Positions 11,315 through 22,460 of a stretch of DNA of 64,000 nucleotides are shown here, in pieces. The stretch spans positions 52,538,093 to 52,602,092 of the forward strand of contig CM069437.1 in the NCBI GenBank assembly GCA_035610365.1. The letters are read 5' to 3'. The first letter of the stretch is position 1; each line of letters starts with the position of its first letter. The position numbers and the translations under genes are program-made. Source of the stretch: Aquatica leii (Eukaryota > Arthropoda > Insecta > Coleoptera > Lampyridae). The notes under the pieces were generated by a model. It saw nothing but the letters and a program-made list of their open reading frames with translations. It had not been told where the DNA came from and did not search any database.

Positions 11315-11358
11315 TATATGATCCTAGGTTCGAATCCTGTCTACGGCCATTTTTTTTA
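11315..11358 (+). other. tRNA-like 3' half: pol III B box and T-run
   Basis: GGTTCGAATCC at 11,327-11,337 is a perfect B box (T-loop of tRNAs). It is followed by an acceptor-like CTACGGCCA and a run of eight T, a pol III terminator. No A box or matching 5' acceptor strand lies upstream, so it is a 5'-truncated tRNA or tRNA-derived SINE remnant, lying between two copies of repeat B. Confidence 0.4.
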
Positions 11359-11481
11359 AGAAAAAAATTCCATATCTTGAAAGAAAAGCAAGATACGTTA
11401 AAAAATAACAATTTTTCTCTAAATTCTTTTGACTTGTTTATATACGGAGTGCTGCATCTTGTTTAATCTATCTTTAAATGT

Positions 11482-11800
11482 ACCCACGATAACTCTCGAA
11501 TCAAAAGTCCTAGTAACTTGAAATTTGGTGTAAAGCTGGCTTTTTATATTCTCTTTGTCAAAAGATGGGTTTGATAAAGAAACCGGAAGTGGGTGTATCC
11601 GCCATTTTTAACAATTTTTTCTTATACGTATAATTTTGTACGTATGTAAATAATTCGAATTATTTTTACAGTTTCTTCAATCGTGTACATATCACTTCAA
11701 AATGTTTTTATGACAACATAACATTAAAAAAAATATGTAGATATTCCTTCATCAGTTTTTATACGAAAGTCGTGTGGTGACCACACCAGTTTTTTTTTAA
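11482..11800 (+). repeat. Dispersed repeat B, copy 2
   Basis: A longer direct copy of the unit at 11,037, with the same internal blocks. It then extends through TATGACAACAT, TTCCTTCATCAG and GTGTGGTGACCACACC, which are also found inverted at the 40.4 kb copy. The two neighbouring copies are about 265 bases apart and separated by the tRNA-like scrap. Confidence 0.8.
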
Positions 11801-13639
11801 ATTTGTTCTTTTACAATTTACAAAATAATTAACAATTTTATAGTTTTAAGTATTGGTTAATACAAACGTGACAATAGTGTCCACGACCATGGCGTTTGCT
11901 TCCAAATTGTTAAATGTAGTAATTTCATATTTAATTACTTGGACTAATTCAATAAAGCAAGTGCAAGTGTAAAACTCTCATCATTAAAACCTAATGTCAA
12001 ATTATTTAGAGTGTTATAAGACTATTTTAATTGCTAAACCACTCTCCGATAATTAATTTTATACTATATAATTCGTCTCTTAAAACACACAGTTTGAAAT
12101 TATAAAAAACAATTTTTTGTACGGTAATTCGAAATCTTTAAAACTCGTTTTTTTTTTAAAAACGATCTAAATAATTAGTAATCGATTATGTAGCATACGC
12201 GTTGTCAATTTTTTTTCGTAAAGTAATTTCTACAACAATATTTTCTTTTATTACTCAATGCCCATATACGTTTAAAACCATTATATGTTCAATTGTAGAC
12301 CAATAAAAATAAATATGTTATTGCAAGTAATTTACATATTAATTAAAAAATTAATCAATAGGTACTAAATGAACTGTTAAGGAAACAGCTATAAAATTTC
12401 TATTTTAAATGTATTTAAAAATAGGTTTATCCTAATATAGAAATCATGCGTGTTTAAGTAATTAAAACTTCAAAAACTAAACCTACGCTTTGCCTTTTTT
12501 CAATAAATTAATGCGAAAGCAATATTAAACAAAATTACTCTTCAAACAAAATTTAATTTGGAAACTTTATCGACTATAAAATATAAATAAATTAAACTCT
12601 GGTCTGAATTTATCGCAGTTGCTAGGGACCAACGCTGGTACAAAGTAATGATTATTTACATATATCTCTTTCTATCAATCGTCCACTTTACTTCCTGTCT
12701 TTATTGACTCGCCAAATAGTTATACGTTGAGGAATATTGGAATCAAGAAAATTAATTTCCGCTTTTCAAGTTTAGGTATGAACTTAGAACCGTTTCTAAC
12801 TAATACATTGGTACTTTTGTGAGTTGACTAACTTTAGTTTCCTTTGCGCACTTGTCAATTATAGTACAACTTACACGATAGTTTATACAATATTAATGTT
12901 ACATTGTTATTAAATAATTAAAGCAGAAACCTTAGGCATAACAAATTTATAGAAAATAGCGACACTAATTATAAGACTAATGATGGTGCGTTAACTCTTT
13001 GGTAATTGTTAAATCGTATCTTTTTTAATTTAAGTATTCATTTTAATTAAGGCTGTCAAATACTTTTTTTAAATTGTTTACTAAAAATTTGCTAAAAAAT
13101 GTCTAGTTACCATATCGGTAAGACAAGAAAACAAGGAACCGATTTAAACAATATTGTTTATTTTTGTAAACAAGACGATACCACTTTTGTTATAATTAGA
13201 CTTCGGATAGCTATGCACTAAAAACAATTAAAATATGCATACTAAAAATAATGTGTCTTCTATTTTCTAAAATTTTCTATTTCTTGCATCGGACAAGGTT
13301 TGATTTTGGAACACTTCACTTATCTTTTTTTTAGTTTACTTAAACAAAGAATTACTTATTCTGTTTTGTTTTAAAGACAGTTTTATTTTCAAGTTTGGTT
13401 ATTGCAACCGCTACATATGACAAATTTGCTTGGATAAATATCAAATCTTCTCTTATTCTTTTTTTTCTTAAATGTTTTTTCAAGTAGTGTTTGGACACAG
13501 CCATAGCAACACGTGTGCGGGTTTCAAGTTTTGTATTTCTACAGACAATTTTAAATTGCATTTTTGTTGTAAGTCTGAACGTTAGGTACATTTAATAAAA
13601 ATAAAATACCAAAATATCATGGTTCCAGTGCAACAAGCA
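11801..13639. other. AT-rich stretch with nothing recognised
   Basis: No coding motif, RNA motif or repeat relation to other parts of the window was found. Short open frames here (for example 13,352-13,591 on the minus strand) have no conserved pattern. Confidence 0.55.
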
Positions 13640-16012
13640 ACACCGGAATCAGAATAGTGATGTTATTGTACCACCTACAATAATGCTTGTCCAGCAGACA
13701 CAAAAGAATGCATTCATCAGCAAACTGCAAATGCAACTACAGTAAGCTGTAAATATAGTTAACCAGTTAAAACAGCAGGTAAACATATTACAAGCACAAA
13801 ACTACTGCAGTCAAATGCAAAAAATGCCGGAAAAGAAATTTTACAGCCCAGCAAATTCGGATGAAGAAAAAAAACCTTGTTTTCAGAAAAACGGACTGGC
13901 CGCTAGCTGAATCCAAAAAATCTATAAACGAGAATAAAAAACGAAAGGCTACTGAACTGTCTAAAAAGTTAACGAAAGCCCTAAAACGCAGCAAACAAAT
14001 AAAACTCCCAAAGTTGCTAAGCTACCGCCGGTGATTTAAGCAATGTAAACTATTATTAAATTGTTAAGGATAGTTTAAGTAGAGCCACCTTGCTTATAAA
14101 ACTAGTATGATAAATAATAACCAAACTAAAGTTAATGTCAACTCTAATGAAAAATATACAGCTCTGACAACTTAAATAAACGAGGCTAACATAGAATGGC
14201 ACTCACATGAAAACAAATCATCCAGGCCTATTAAAGTAATGGGTAGGAATTTGCATCCTACTACTTCCGCGGAAAAAAAATTCAGGGAACTAGAGGACAG
14301 AAAATTCAAGATCATAGAAGTTTGCCACTGTAACTCGGAAGATATCAACAAAACTTATGGTATCCAACATATCAACCACATGAGAATCAAAATAGAAACA
14401 GTAACAATTAGCAAGCTCATTCTGTTATGTAAAAAATGTCAAAGACGCGGCAACATATAAAGATTCTACAAAAGAGCGCCTGCTTGCGTGAAATATGCAG
14501 ATCATTTCACTGCAAAATGCACTAAGTCTAGAAAGACACCTAAAGAGTGCATTAACTGCAAAAAATCACCCTATTAGCTACAGGAGTTGTGCAATTGAGC
14601 TACAGAAAAGACGAAATGGTGTCAAGCCCAAGAAACTTGCATCTCAACTAAGACAAATGTCTAATACATCAGTGAAACCTGGAATATCTTATGCACAAAG
14701 CATACAACAAAAATCGACATCTGAACGATCTATAATGCAGCTTATGCAGAATATAATGAAAACAATAGATTGGGTCAATGCAAAATTCGACAAACTAGAA
14801 GCCAGGAGCAGTGGTACTAGACCTAAGATAAAATACGTTTATAAACTAAAAATACCTACGTATTGTTACCTGGAATGCCAATGATGTAGTAAACAAGAAA
14901 CATGACTTTGTAGTATTTCTGAACATTCAACACATTAATGTCTGTCTTATTTCTGAGACACATATGACAAACCAATCCTACATTAAAAGAAAAAGATACA
15001 AAAGACAGATAAAGCACACTATGAATGCAATGGATAACTCAAGATATAAACATACCACACCAATTACCCAAGAAACGCAGCTTTCAGGCTGAAACATGTC
15101 CTTACTTTCTGGAAAGTTGCGGAGTTGATCATGATACCAAATTCAGGTAAAAAACCCAATGATGTTAAGTCCTATAAACTGATATAATTACTGCCGATAA
15201 TCTTAGAACTCTTTGAAAAACTGCTGCTCAAAAGGCTACGGCCAATAATAGACAGTAATTGCCTAATCCCAGATTATCAATTTGGATTCAGACAAAAGCA
15301 CTCGACAATAGACCAAGTGCATAGAATAACTAATATCATCGAAAGTTCTTTAGAAGAAAAACAAGTCTGCTCTGCAGTCTTCCTATACGTCGCTCAAGCC
15401 TTCGACAAAGTTTGGCATAAAGGCTTGATACATAAATTAAACAAGATACTGCCACAGCAGTTTGTAGAGATACTAACGTCATACAGTACAGATAGCCGCT
15501 TTGGAATTAAACAAAAAAAAAAGAATATTCAGATTTAAAAGAGATAAGAGCGGGAGTGCCTCAAGGTAGTGTACTAGGTCTTATCCTCTATTTGTCGTAT
15601 ACTAACGATATACCAGACCTAGGGGGAATTACAGTGGATATTTTAGCAGATGACATCGCAATACTAACAGTAGAAAAAGACCAAAATTATCTACTAAGAA
15701 ACTACAATATGAGAACAATGCTAAGTATCTAGGCATAACTTTGGACACTAAACTTAAGTGGAAGGAGCATATTAAGAAGAAAATTGTAGAAAAGAGTAGA
15801 ATTAGTACTAAAATACAGACAGTATTATTGGTTGATTGGAAAAAACTCCAAACTGGTATGTTTAAAATTCCGATCTGTATAAAGACCTTTGCATCACAAC
15901 TGTCAAGAAAAAAATTAAAAGTTTTGCTGAAAAGCATGAAGCTAGACTTCACCTCCACGCCAATGCAGAGGGTCTTTAACTGCTAGACAACTAACGCCAT
16001 GTTTGAAGATTG
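13640..16012 (+). mobile_element. Jockey-clade LINE relic with an internal deletion
   Basis: The 5' part (13,640-14,040) is Lys-rich ORF1 sequence. At 14,239-14,460 the Jockey ORF1 core appears (MGRNLHPTTSAEKKFRELED, later CKKCQRRGN). A second zinc knuckle follows (CVKYADHFTAKCTK, then ECINCKKSP), and the frame 14,495-14,884 ends with VKPGISYAQS. ORF2 starts near 14,865 with TWNANDVVNKKHDFVVFL and VCLISETHM, the start of the endonuclease, then jumps by deletion to the reverse transcriptase: LIPDYQFGFRQKHSTIDQVH, VFLYVAQAFDKVWHKGL, RAGVPQGSVLGLILYLSYTN, LADDIAIL. The thumb follows (KYLGITLDTKLKWKEHIKKK). The first catalytic Asp of motif A is Tyr (usual FLDVAQAFD), so besides several frameshifts the RT is dead. 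The element ends in a degenerate tail near 16,012. Confidence 0.88.
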
Positions 16013-16845
16013 AAGATGAGAAAACCATGTGATCTCGTGTAGTATGTTGTGTATAAAAACAGAACGCAGTGAACTAGTAAAGTGCAAACAGTTCTGAAAA
16101 ATCTAGAAGACATCAATACATAGACTCTATCCGATAAGTACATAGTATTAAAAATTGAGATGAAAATTAATGGTTAGTCTTCAAAGACTAAATTTAACTG
16201 TAGCACAACAATGCTACAAAAAAAATTAAAGTAATAATCGGTGTAAACGAGAGCTGTATACTGTCGGTAATTACTCTAAACAGTTGGAAACGACTAGTCG
16301 CGTTTAGAATTTTTTTTTACATTTGTTATCAAGTTGTTTACGTTAGTATAAGTTTTGGTATAAGCAAACCAAACTGTTTTTACAACTCGCTTTAAACCAT
16401 GCGTTAAACACGTAATACAAAGTGATATATTAGTACAATCAAGTTTAGTATCATCTATGTTCTTTGAAGTATCAAAGTAAAAATAAAGGAGCTAGCGTCA
16501 TATTTAAAAATTAATTAAATTGTTACAGAGTGTTTCATATTTTCTATTAAAAATAAATAAAGTTGTAACTATGTTGTATAAGGTATTAAACAAGTTAGTA
16601 CTATTTTTCCATGAAAACGTTCAACGCTGTGTATATTTTTTTTAGTAGAAAAAGTAGAAGTCTAATGTAATGACGCATTTTTAAACTACTACCCACAATC
16701 CCAGTAAAACTTAGTCGTATTTGCTTTAAAATTACATCAATCAGTTTATCGAACATTTTTTAGAAACAAACATCAAAAAGTTCTAATTGATTGTTTTAAA
16801 ATAAAAATTTCATTTGCAAAGAAAAATACATAGAAAAGCTTTCCA
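16013..16845. other. AT-rich stretch with nothing recognised
   Basis: Bases 16,013-16,200 may include the LINE's 3' untranslated region. Beyond that no motif or repeat was found. Confidence 0.45.
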
Positions 16846-17610
16846 TACTCACTGCACCTGTTGTCAAAGACATTAATAATTGCATAGAACAAAGTTCTAA
16901 TAAATCGGTAACAATACTATCTGCAGCAACAGGTATCAACTCATTCTAAGGTCAATTTTTAATTTATAAGCATTCAAAATTTGGGATTGTCAGTAAGAAC
17001 TTGTCACAAAGCATTAAAAAAGAACAAAGTTACGGTTTATTAAAAACTGCTTGTTTTCAACTTCTTGCTGCGTGTACAAGTTTGTGAATGGTTTAATCAA
17101 AATTTAAATAACAATAATCTGTTGGATTTAACGAACGAAGCATGGTTTCATTTAAATGGATATGTAAAAAGTCAAAATTATCGTATTTGGGCAACGAAAA
17201 ACCTACATAGTTTTGTGTAAACGACGTTTACAACCTTTGAAAGTTGGTGTATAGATTGCAATGTTAAGAAGAAGTATAATTGGTCTAAGACTTTCTTACA
17301 ATAATGTAAAAACAGAACGTTATCTTGATATTTTCAGTCAATTTTTTAAACAGTTAAATGACAAACAAATATCAATTTCATTGAAAGTTATATCTTCGAC
17401 AATCTTCAGATCTTATGTGATTAGGATTTTATCTTTACGAACGCTTAAAAAATACAGTATACAAGAATCGGCTATGCACAATTGCAGACTTGGAACATGT
17501 AATTACTGATGCTATTCGAAATATTTAAGTTGATGAGCTTTGTAATTTTTTCTGAAGTTTAAAGGGAGGAGTTATCGAAACTGAAAGACAACATGCTAAA
17601 CATTGTTCAT
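16846..17610 (+). mobile_element. Tc1/mariner-superfamily transposase relic
   Basis: A plus-strand frame near 17,085-17,215 reads CEWFNQNLNNNNLLDLTNEA, then WFHLNGYVKSQNYRIWATKN. This is the DE-x-WFHL-x-GYV-x-SQN-x-RIW block of a DDE transposase common in insect genomes, with the first catalytic Asp changed (normally DEAWFHL). The next frame continues with IGLRLSYNNVKTERYLDIF. The C-terminal end is recognisable at 17,490-17,600: DLEHVITDAIRNI, then VDELCNFF and a degenerate GGHFQH-like string. Upstream (16,970-17,080) a helix-turn-helix remnant reads GLSVRTCHKALKKNKV. Terminal inverted repeats were not identified. Multiple stops and frame changes make it a dead copy. Confidence 0.7.
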
Positions 17611-17789
17611 AAATTTTAAATAATAGTTATTACCTATTTTTATTTTAAACTGGCTGACCCGGCGGAGTTTGTACCGCCACAGAATCGATAAATATTGTGT
17701 TAACTTATTAGCTGAATTTAAATTCAGTTTAATTATGATAAAATGAATTAAATTATATGAATAAATGTACAAAAATCAAATTGAAATGG

Positions 17790-17965
17790 AAATTAAATTC
17801 ATCGAAATGTTTAGACCGCGTCGTAGTAAAACACCCAGACTTACGCTTGGTCCTAGTTTCTTCTTGAGAACCAAAACAAGAAGTAGAACTTGGACTTTGC
17901 CGTATTGTCGTTTGTGAACCCAAACAAACTGACGTTTCGCAAGACATTGCAGCTTGCATCTTAAG
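17790..17965 (-). repeat. Dispersed repeat D, copy 1 (carries a hammerhead-like motif)
   Basis: On the minus strand it begins with a CTTAAGATGCAAGCTGC block, passes GAAACGTCAG, TTTGGGTTCACAAACGACAA and TTGTTTTGGTTCTCAAGAAG, and ends with GTCTGGGTGTTTTACTACGA and CGCGGTCTAAAC. Related copies lie at 46,108-46,290 (+) and 61,285-61,405 (+). The order hammerhead, spacer, then a ...CGGTCTAA... block parallels the PLE-5 3' end, so I infer a PLE pseudo-LTR. The minus-strand frame 17,959-17,753 runs through it but encodes no known protein. Confidence 0.7.
17928..17965 (-). ncRNA. Hammerhead ribozyme-like motif 4
   Basis: The minus strand reads CTTAAGA, one extra T, stem II GCAAG...CTTGC (5 bp), then GAAAC-GTC. 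The core CTGAAGA is changed to CTTAAGA and stem I is poor, so this copy is decayed; its repeat-D sister at 46,110 retains CTGAAGA. Confidence 0.45.
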
Positions 17966-17993
17966 GTTATCATCTTAAGATGCAAGCTGCAAT
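17946..17993. repeat. Perfect palindrome, 20-bp arms
   Basis: Bases 17,946-17,965 and 17,974-17,993 are exact reverse complements around an 8-base spacer. The left arm is the 5' half of hammerhead motif 4. It is duplicated in inverted orientation exactly at the edge of repeat D, suggesting a fold-back event at the element's end. Confidence 0.95.
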
Positions 17994-18559
17994 CGAAATG
18001 CTTTACTGAAGCGAATCAAAATGATTCGCGTAGCATCGTAGCACAACGTTCTGTTAAATTATTTGCTGGGTTGAACTCGAGTCGATTTCTTTTATTGAAG
18101 CACATTGTGATATACATTTTTTGTTTTGTTGTCAGGTGCGAAAACGAACAAAGCGGATAGTTTGCCGTCACGTGGACATATTACGTACAATTGGCTGTGA
18201 GAGAAATATTCATTTTATATATTTAAGCCACAAACATTTACGGACTGGCTTTGCGATTTGTTGATCGTCATGGCGAATGTAAAACAAATTGAAAAATGAA
18301 TTCGTTTAAACTCGAATGGCATATCGGTTGAAATCATCACAATTCTTAAAATAAAAATATTTTCACCTTTAAACTATGCTTTAAGTATTCTTGTGTGAAT
18401 CACATTGCAGTTTTTTTTTATATCAGACGCGTTTCTTTACATAGTTTTTATTGGTTTAGATTCCGAAGTATAATGACTACCAATCCAACTTTTACTTGTA
18501 AATTGTGCGGTGGTAAGCTAGGCAAACACAATGAGTTTAAAAACTTAGTGGAATAGTTG
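17994..18559. other. No gene recognised
   Basis: Mixed AT-rich sequence. A frame from 17,954 stays open to 18,160 only because it begins within the palindrome. No protein family was recognised. Confidence 0.4.
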
Positions 18560-19433
18560 ATTGCTTCGTCTTCGTTTGTTACATAGTCGATAGATTTGAA
18601 GAAATGCAGTGGACTAACGATTTAATTTTGAATTGTGAAGTTTAAGTGATCTACATCTTTATTTCTTGTTGCAAGAATTGCTCGTTCACTCGACCAATTG
18701 TTATTTTTGTGGTTAGAAATGATGTTTGGAAACACTTTTTCAATGAACTTGTCCTTCGTTGACACGAAATTGCAAAAATCTGACGATTAAACACACAGTT
18801 AAAAATTACTGATTAGATTGATTGTCTATACGTGCACAATGACAAACGATATAACCTTTCACAGTGTGCACTTCATCACAATCAACCGTTCCTACAAAGA
18901 AGTTTTCTTATTTGATCTGTAACCTTGTGAATGTAAAAATACCAATTTTGACCTGGGTTCGGAAGTAGAAATGTCCTTAGGTAATCGAGCACGTAGATGT
19001 AGACGACGATTAATAACTGTTTAAATTTCTCGCTTCATATAACCATTGTCCACCAAAGTTCTAGTAAGATGACGAAGTTCCGAGTCTAGATTCTCCGGTT
19101 GACAAATAGAAAAAGCGCCATGAACCAAAGATGCAATGACAGAACGTTTTTGTGTAGGATGATAATGAGATAAAGCATGTAGGTATCTGTATGAGTGAGT
19201 TTGCAAAAAACAGAATGACCCAGCATGGCGTACAAGTTACAGAAACGTCGAGAAATGAGAGTTCTTTTCTATTTTTCGACGTTCTTCTAATCGAAACTAA
19301 TGGTTCTCAATTAGTTTCGATTTTCATAGTAAATTTAATATCTGGGTGTTAATTGCTAAGATGATCAAAAAACTTAGACAATTCGAGATGACTGCGACAC
19401 CAAACAATAAACGTGTCGTCAACATACCAAAGC
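18560..19433 (-). mobile_element. Penelope-like element fragment 4: reverse transcriptase with active-site box
   Basis: From 19,433 the minus strand reads YVDDTFIVWCRSHLELS, the catalytic motif C of PLE reverse transcriptase with both Asp residues kept. It continues FFDHLSNQHPDIKFTMKIET and LSFLDVSVT. After a short disrupted segment the frame 19,206-19,021 gives THSYRYLHALSHYHPTQKRS, then VIASLVHGAFSICQPENLDS and LTRTLVDNGYMK, which follows the RT of this family. A degenerate thumb (LVFLHSQGYRSNKKTSL) is near 18,930. The nuclease is not clearly visible. The 5' side is cut abruptly at 19,433, where repeat A begins. Two or more frame changes make it a dead copy. It is a different PLE subfamily from fragment 3. 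Confidence 0.85.
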
Positions 19434-19444
19434 AGCCGTTGTTA

Positions 19445-20534
19445 CGTGCGAAATTTTCATAACGTAATACCCTGTATATCGAATTAAAATTAGATTCTAG
19501 TTTTGACGCCATCTGCCGATTTTTCTGGTTACTGACAGGTTGCGGAATTTATTTTTGAATCTGTCAACTACGTGAGACGGTCTGTGGCGTTGTGAATTGA
19601 CCTGATTCCAAAGATTTTAAGTACATCCACTGTGATGAACAGGAAATTATAAGTTAATTACGAATTTATCGTAATTTATTTGGTACAGGCCGTTTTGTCA
19701 CGCTTAGACCACATGTTCGATTTAATAAAAGAACAATGAAGAATTAATACTATTGATAAATACCGTCACCGAACGCTTAAGATTCTGGAAGTCTTATTAT
19801 CCACAACGAAAACGAAGTCTTGACCAGCATTTGCCTTTGAGATGTTATTTCTTATACGCCAGTCGATTGCGATACCCACCTGTTCGTAACCGCAAATAAC
19901 AGCATGCAATACAACGGGTTTTTATATTTTATTTCCTTTATTATTATTAACGATTTTGTAGCTTCCTATCTTCGTGAGTTATTGTGTTGACACGATTTGC
20001 TATTCAATATCTAATCCAGGCTCACTTACCGGGGAAAACGTTTTCTTCGAACAAGTAGGTACTGGATTGTGGGTAAGTTTATTTAATTATTTTATCGCTG
20101 TCAGAAAAGTCACTCACGGAACTTTGGCTAATGTTAATTTCCGTAATTACGATCATTGTTTTAATACCATTAAGGTAGTTTCATTAATTATTTTGTGTGT
20201 GTATCGCATGCTGTGTAAAAACGATATTTATTACAAAATTTTCTTCGCTATTCGCTTTGACTTAACCTATGTATTGTGTGTTGCCGATACTGGCGTTTAT
20301 GAACTGAGAATTAGATATACTTTTGTTAATATTTACGTTACTAAATTAAAGTTTTTATACCTGTTAATCTTTCTTTTATGGTAACATACCTTTCTCTTTT
20401 AATTATGGTTACCCGAACACCAGGGTAACAAGGATTACGAACCTAAAAATTCGTTACAAGTTTGGACCGTCTGTCTTGATCGAGGCAGAAGTGTTAATTA
20501 TAAATGATCTGGCGCCCTTAATTATTATTCACTT
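19445..20534 (+). repeat. Dispersed repeat A, copy 1 (about 1.1 kb)
   Basis: This block is matched nearly end to end by 32,745-33,763 in the same orientation. Shared landmarks include AATACCCTGT near the start, GTTTTGACGC, TGTTGACACGATTTGCTA, and AACAAGTAGGTACTGGATTG followed by a splice-donor-like GTAAGT. Near the end come TGTCTTGATCGAGGCAGAAG and CTGGCGCCCTTAATTATTAT. The frame 19,974-20,384 is not conserved in the second copy, so it is not a gene. A TGGCGCCC string at one end, the length and the lack of coding suggest a solo LTR, but this is inference. Confidence 0.85.
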
Positions 20535-20547
20535 GTAACGCCGTTTT

Positions 20548-20593
20548 TCTTCTTAGTATAGGTCGGCCGTGGAAGCCTTTGCTATTATAGGTA
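20548..20593 (+). repeat. Scrap of the PLE-5 type pseudo-LTR
   Basis: CTTAGTATAGGTCGGCCGTG and GAAGCCTTTGCTATTA match the end of PLE-5 at 27,133-27,165 with few differences. It directly follows repeat A copy 1. Confidence 0.6.
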
Positions 20594-22331
20594 CAAGCTT
20601 CATACATAATCTAAAAAACATCACGGTAAACTGCCAAAAACTCGATTCAATTTTTATCGTAATTTTTGAATACGGTTCGTAATTGCAAATATTTGCTTTT
20701 CTAATCCAGTGTCAAGAACCACCAAACAACGTATTATCGTTTTTTTTTGTAAAAATTTTCAATCGCCAATAATTAATACAAAACGTAATAGATCCGTCAT
20801 TATTTTAGATTAATACTATCACTGATATTCACGAACTCTTTGAAAATTAAGTAGCTATTTGTTCTTGCATATCTTTTATAATTTTGTTAGCTTCTTAGCG
20901 CTTCGCTATATACGTTTGGATTTTGTTGGATATTTTTAGTGTCATTTTTATGCGTTATTATTCTTTTCGTTTTAAGTCTTTATAAGAAAACAAAAATGTT
21001 TTGCGTTGTATTTAAAAGCAATTCATTTTTGACAGCATTATCAACGTGTGTGAATATCAACGATATTAGCACCTTCGAGTTCAACGTTTTTCTTTAGCGT
21101 TATAGATTCTATGTTAAACTTGATTATTATTCTTTAAGAGTTAAATACTGAGTAATATTATTATAACTGTTTCTCTAAGGTGTAACATTATCTTCTAGTA
21201 AAACACGTATGACGGTTTCTCTTCTTGAGTAAAAAAATAGTTTTTTGCCGCTCATGTAAAGTACACTATTACTAAGATTCAGCATAAATTCGTATCTTTT
21301 TATCACGTCCATACTAAGAAATTTATCTATAGGCTGCTAGATAGAAAAAACACCGTTTATAATAATCATAATTTTGGTTTATGTTATCAATTTTCTTCTT
21401 AATATAAATTTTATATGTAACTTCAACAAAACATGAATATAAGCTATAGAAATATATCAGTATAATTGTGGAAATACATCAGAAAGTATTTCCTAGGGCC
21501 AAACGCCCGTACATTGGTTCTCTCTGGTGGTAATTTTTGCAATTGTACTGATATAGTTACTTTTTACTATATTCGTTGGTGGATTACAATCGTGTATTAT
21601 TCGATACATTTTTCGAATTTTTGCGGTTAGTAAATCCAACTAACAACATATTACGATCGCTATAGCACCAATTTATATGAACAATAACCTATTCTGCATA
21701 AATTTTTTCGCAAAATTTTTACAATACGCTTTTATCGTTGTAACCTAAAATTAGTTGTTTTGTATATTTAGCTTTATTTTTGCAATGTTATTATTTATTT
21801 ATTTATTTATTTATTTTGACTGACCTACATAATATTACCTCATTTACGCATCTGTAAATGCGTTATCTTCGAAAATTAACTTAAAAAGCATGTGCGTTCT
21901 TAGAATGACTATTTCATTTAACGACGTCTTATATGATAACATCATTTTATTTTTATTTTTAGTGTCAGCAAATTGATGTACGCTTTATCTATTTACTGCT
22001 TTCTAAACATTAAACATTTATTCTTTTTTTTGAATTTGGGATATTGTTATCATTCGTTTATTGTCATCAACTAATTATATTAAGGGGTGGCACTGTATCA
22101 ACAATAAATTACAATTATCTACTGTTTAAGCCACGTTTGTTTTTATTTTAGACTTAGTAGCTTCGGTGTTCAACAGCAACAAAATTTTTTGTTGACCATT
22201 CTATTTGCAAATATAATGCCATAAGCAGTCAATGTTTGCTCTCGTGCATCTTTTTAGTTTTTTGATAGCGCAGTTCATAGACAGTGGGATTTTTTAAAGA
22301 TTCTGTATGGTCTCAAATATGTTTATCTTAT
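20594..22331. other. AT-rich stretch with a TTTA microsatellite
   Basis: Nothing gene-like was found. A (TTTA)n run of about six units lies at 21,791-21,817. Confidence 0.55.
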
Positions 22332-22460
22332 GTAATAGCGAAGGCTTTTATGACCGTAGTCTATCCTAAGATAAGAAGGTCTTCGGGGTTAGGCCGTGTC
22401 AACTTCGGTTACAACATTAACACGGTCTAAACCCGGAAGACGTTCTTATCTTAGCATATA
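22332..22460. repeat. Inverted pair of PLE-5 type pseudo-LTR ends forming a hairpin
   Basis: Bases 22,363-22,400 and 22,420-22,457 are imperfect reverse complements (about 38 bp each, 19-base loop). The right part, from 22,401 (AACTTCGGTTACAACATTAA), copies the sequence just after hammerhead motif 5 at 27,080. The left part, starting GTAATAGCGAAGGC, is the same end in the opposite direction. Two pseudo-LTR ends are therefore joined back to back without the coding region. Confidence 0.8.

Noticed and set aside
11741-11775. TTCATCAG near GAAAG as a further hammerhead core
   Set aside because: The minus strand gives CTGATGA but no stem II and no GAAA at the right place; it is a fixed word of repeat B.
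17753-17985. Two overlapping minus-strand frames of 68-69 codons
   Set aside because: They read through repeat D and its hammerhead motif; the sister copy at 46.1 kb does not support a protein.
19974-20384. 136-codon open frame in repeat A
   Set aside because: The second copy of the repeat (32,745-33,763) has the frame broken, with no sign of protein-level conservation.
21791-21817. (TTTA)n run as telomeric or satellite repeat
   Set aside because: A short microsatellite only; arthropod telomere repeat TTAGG was not found.
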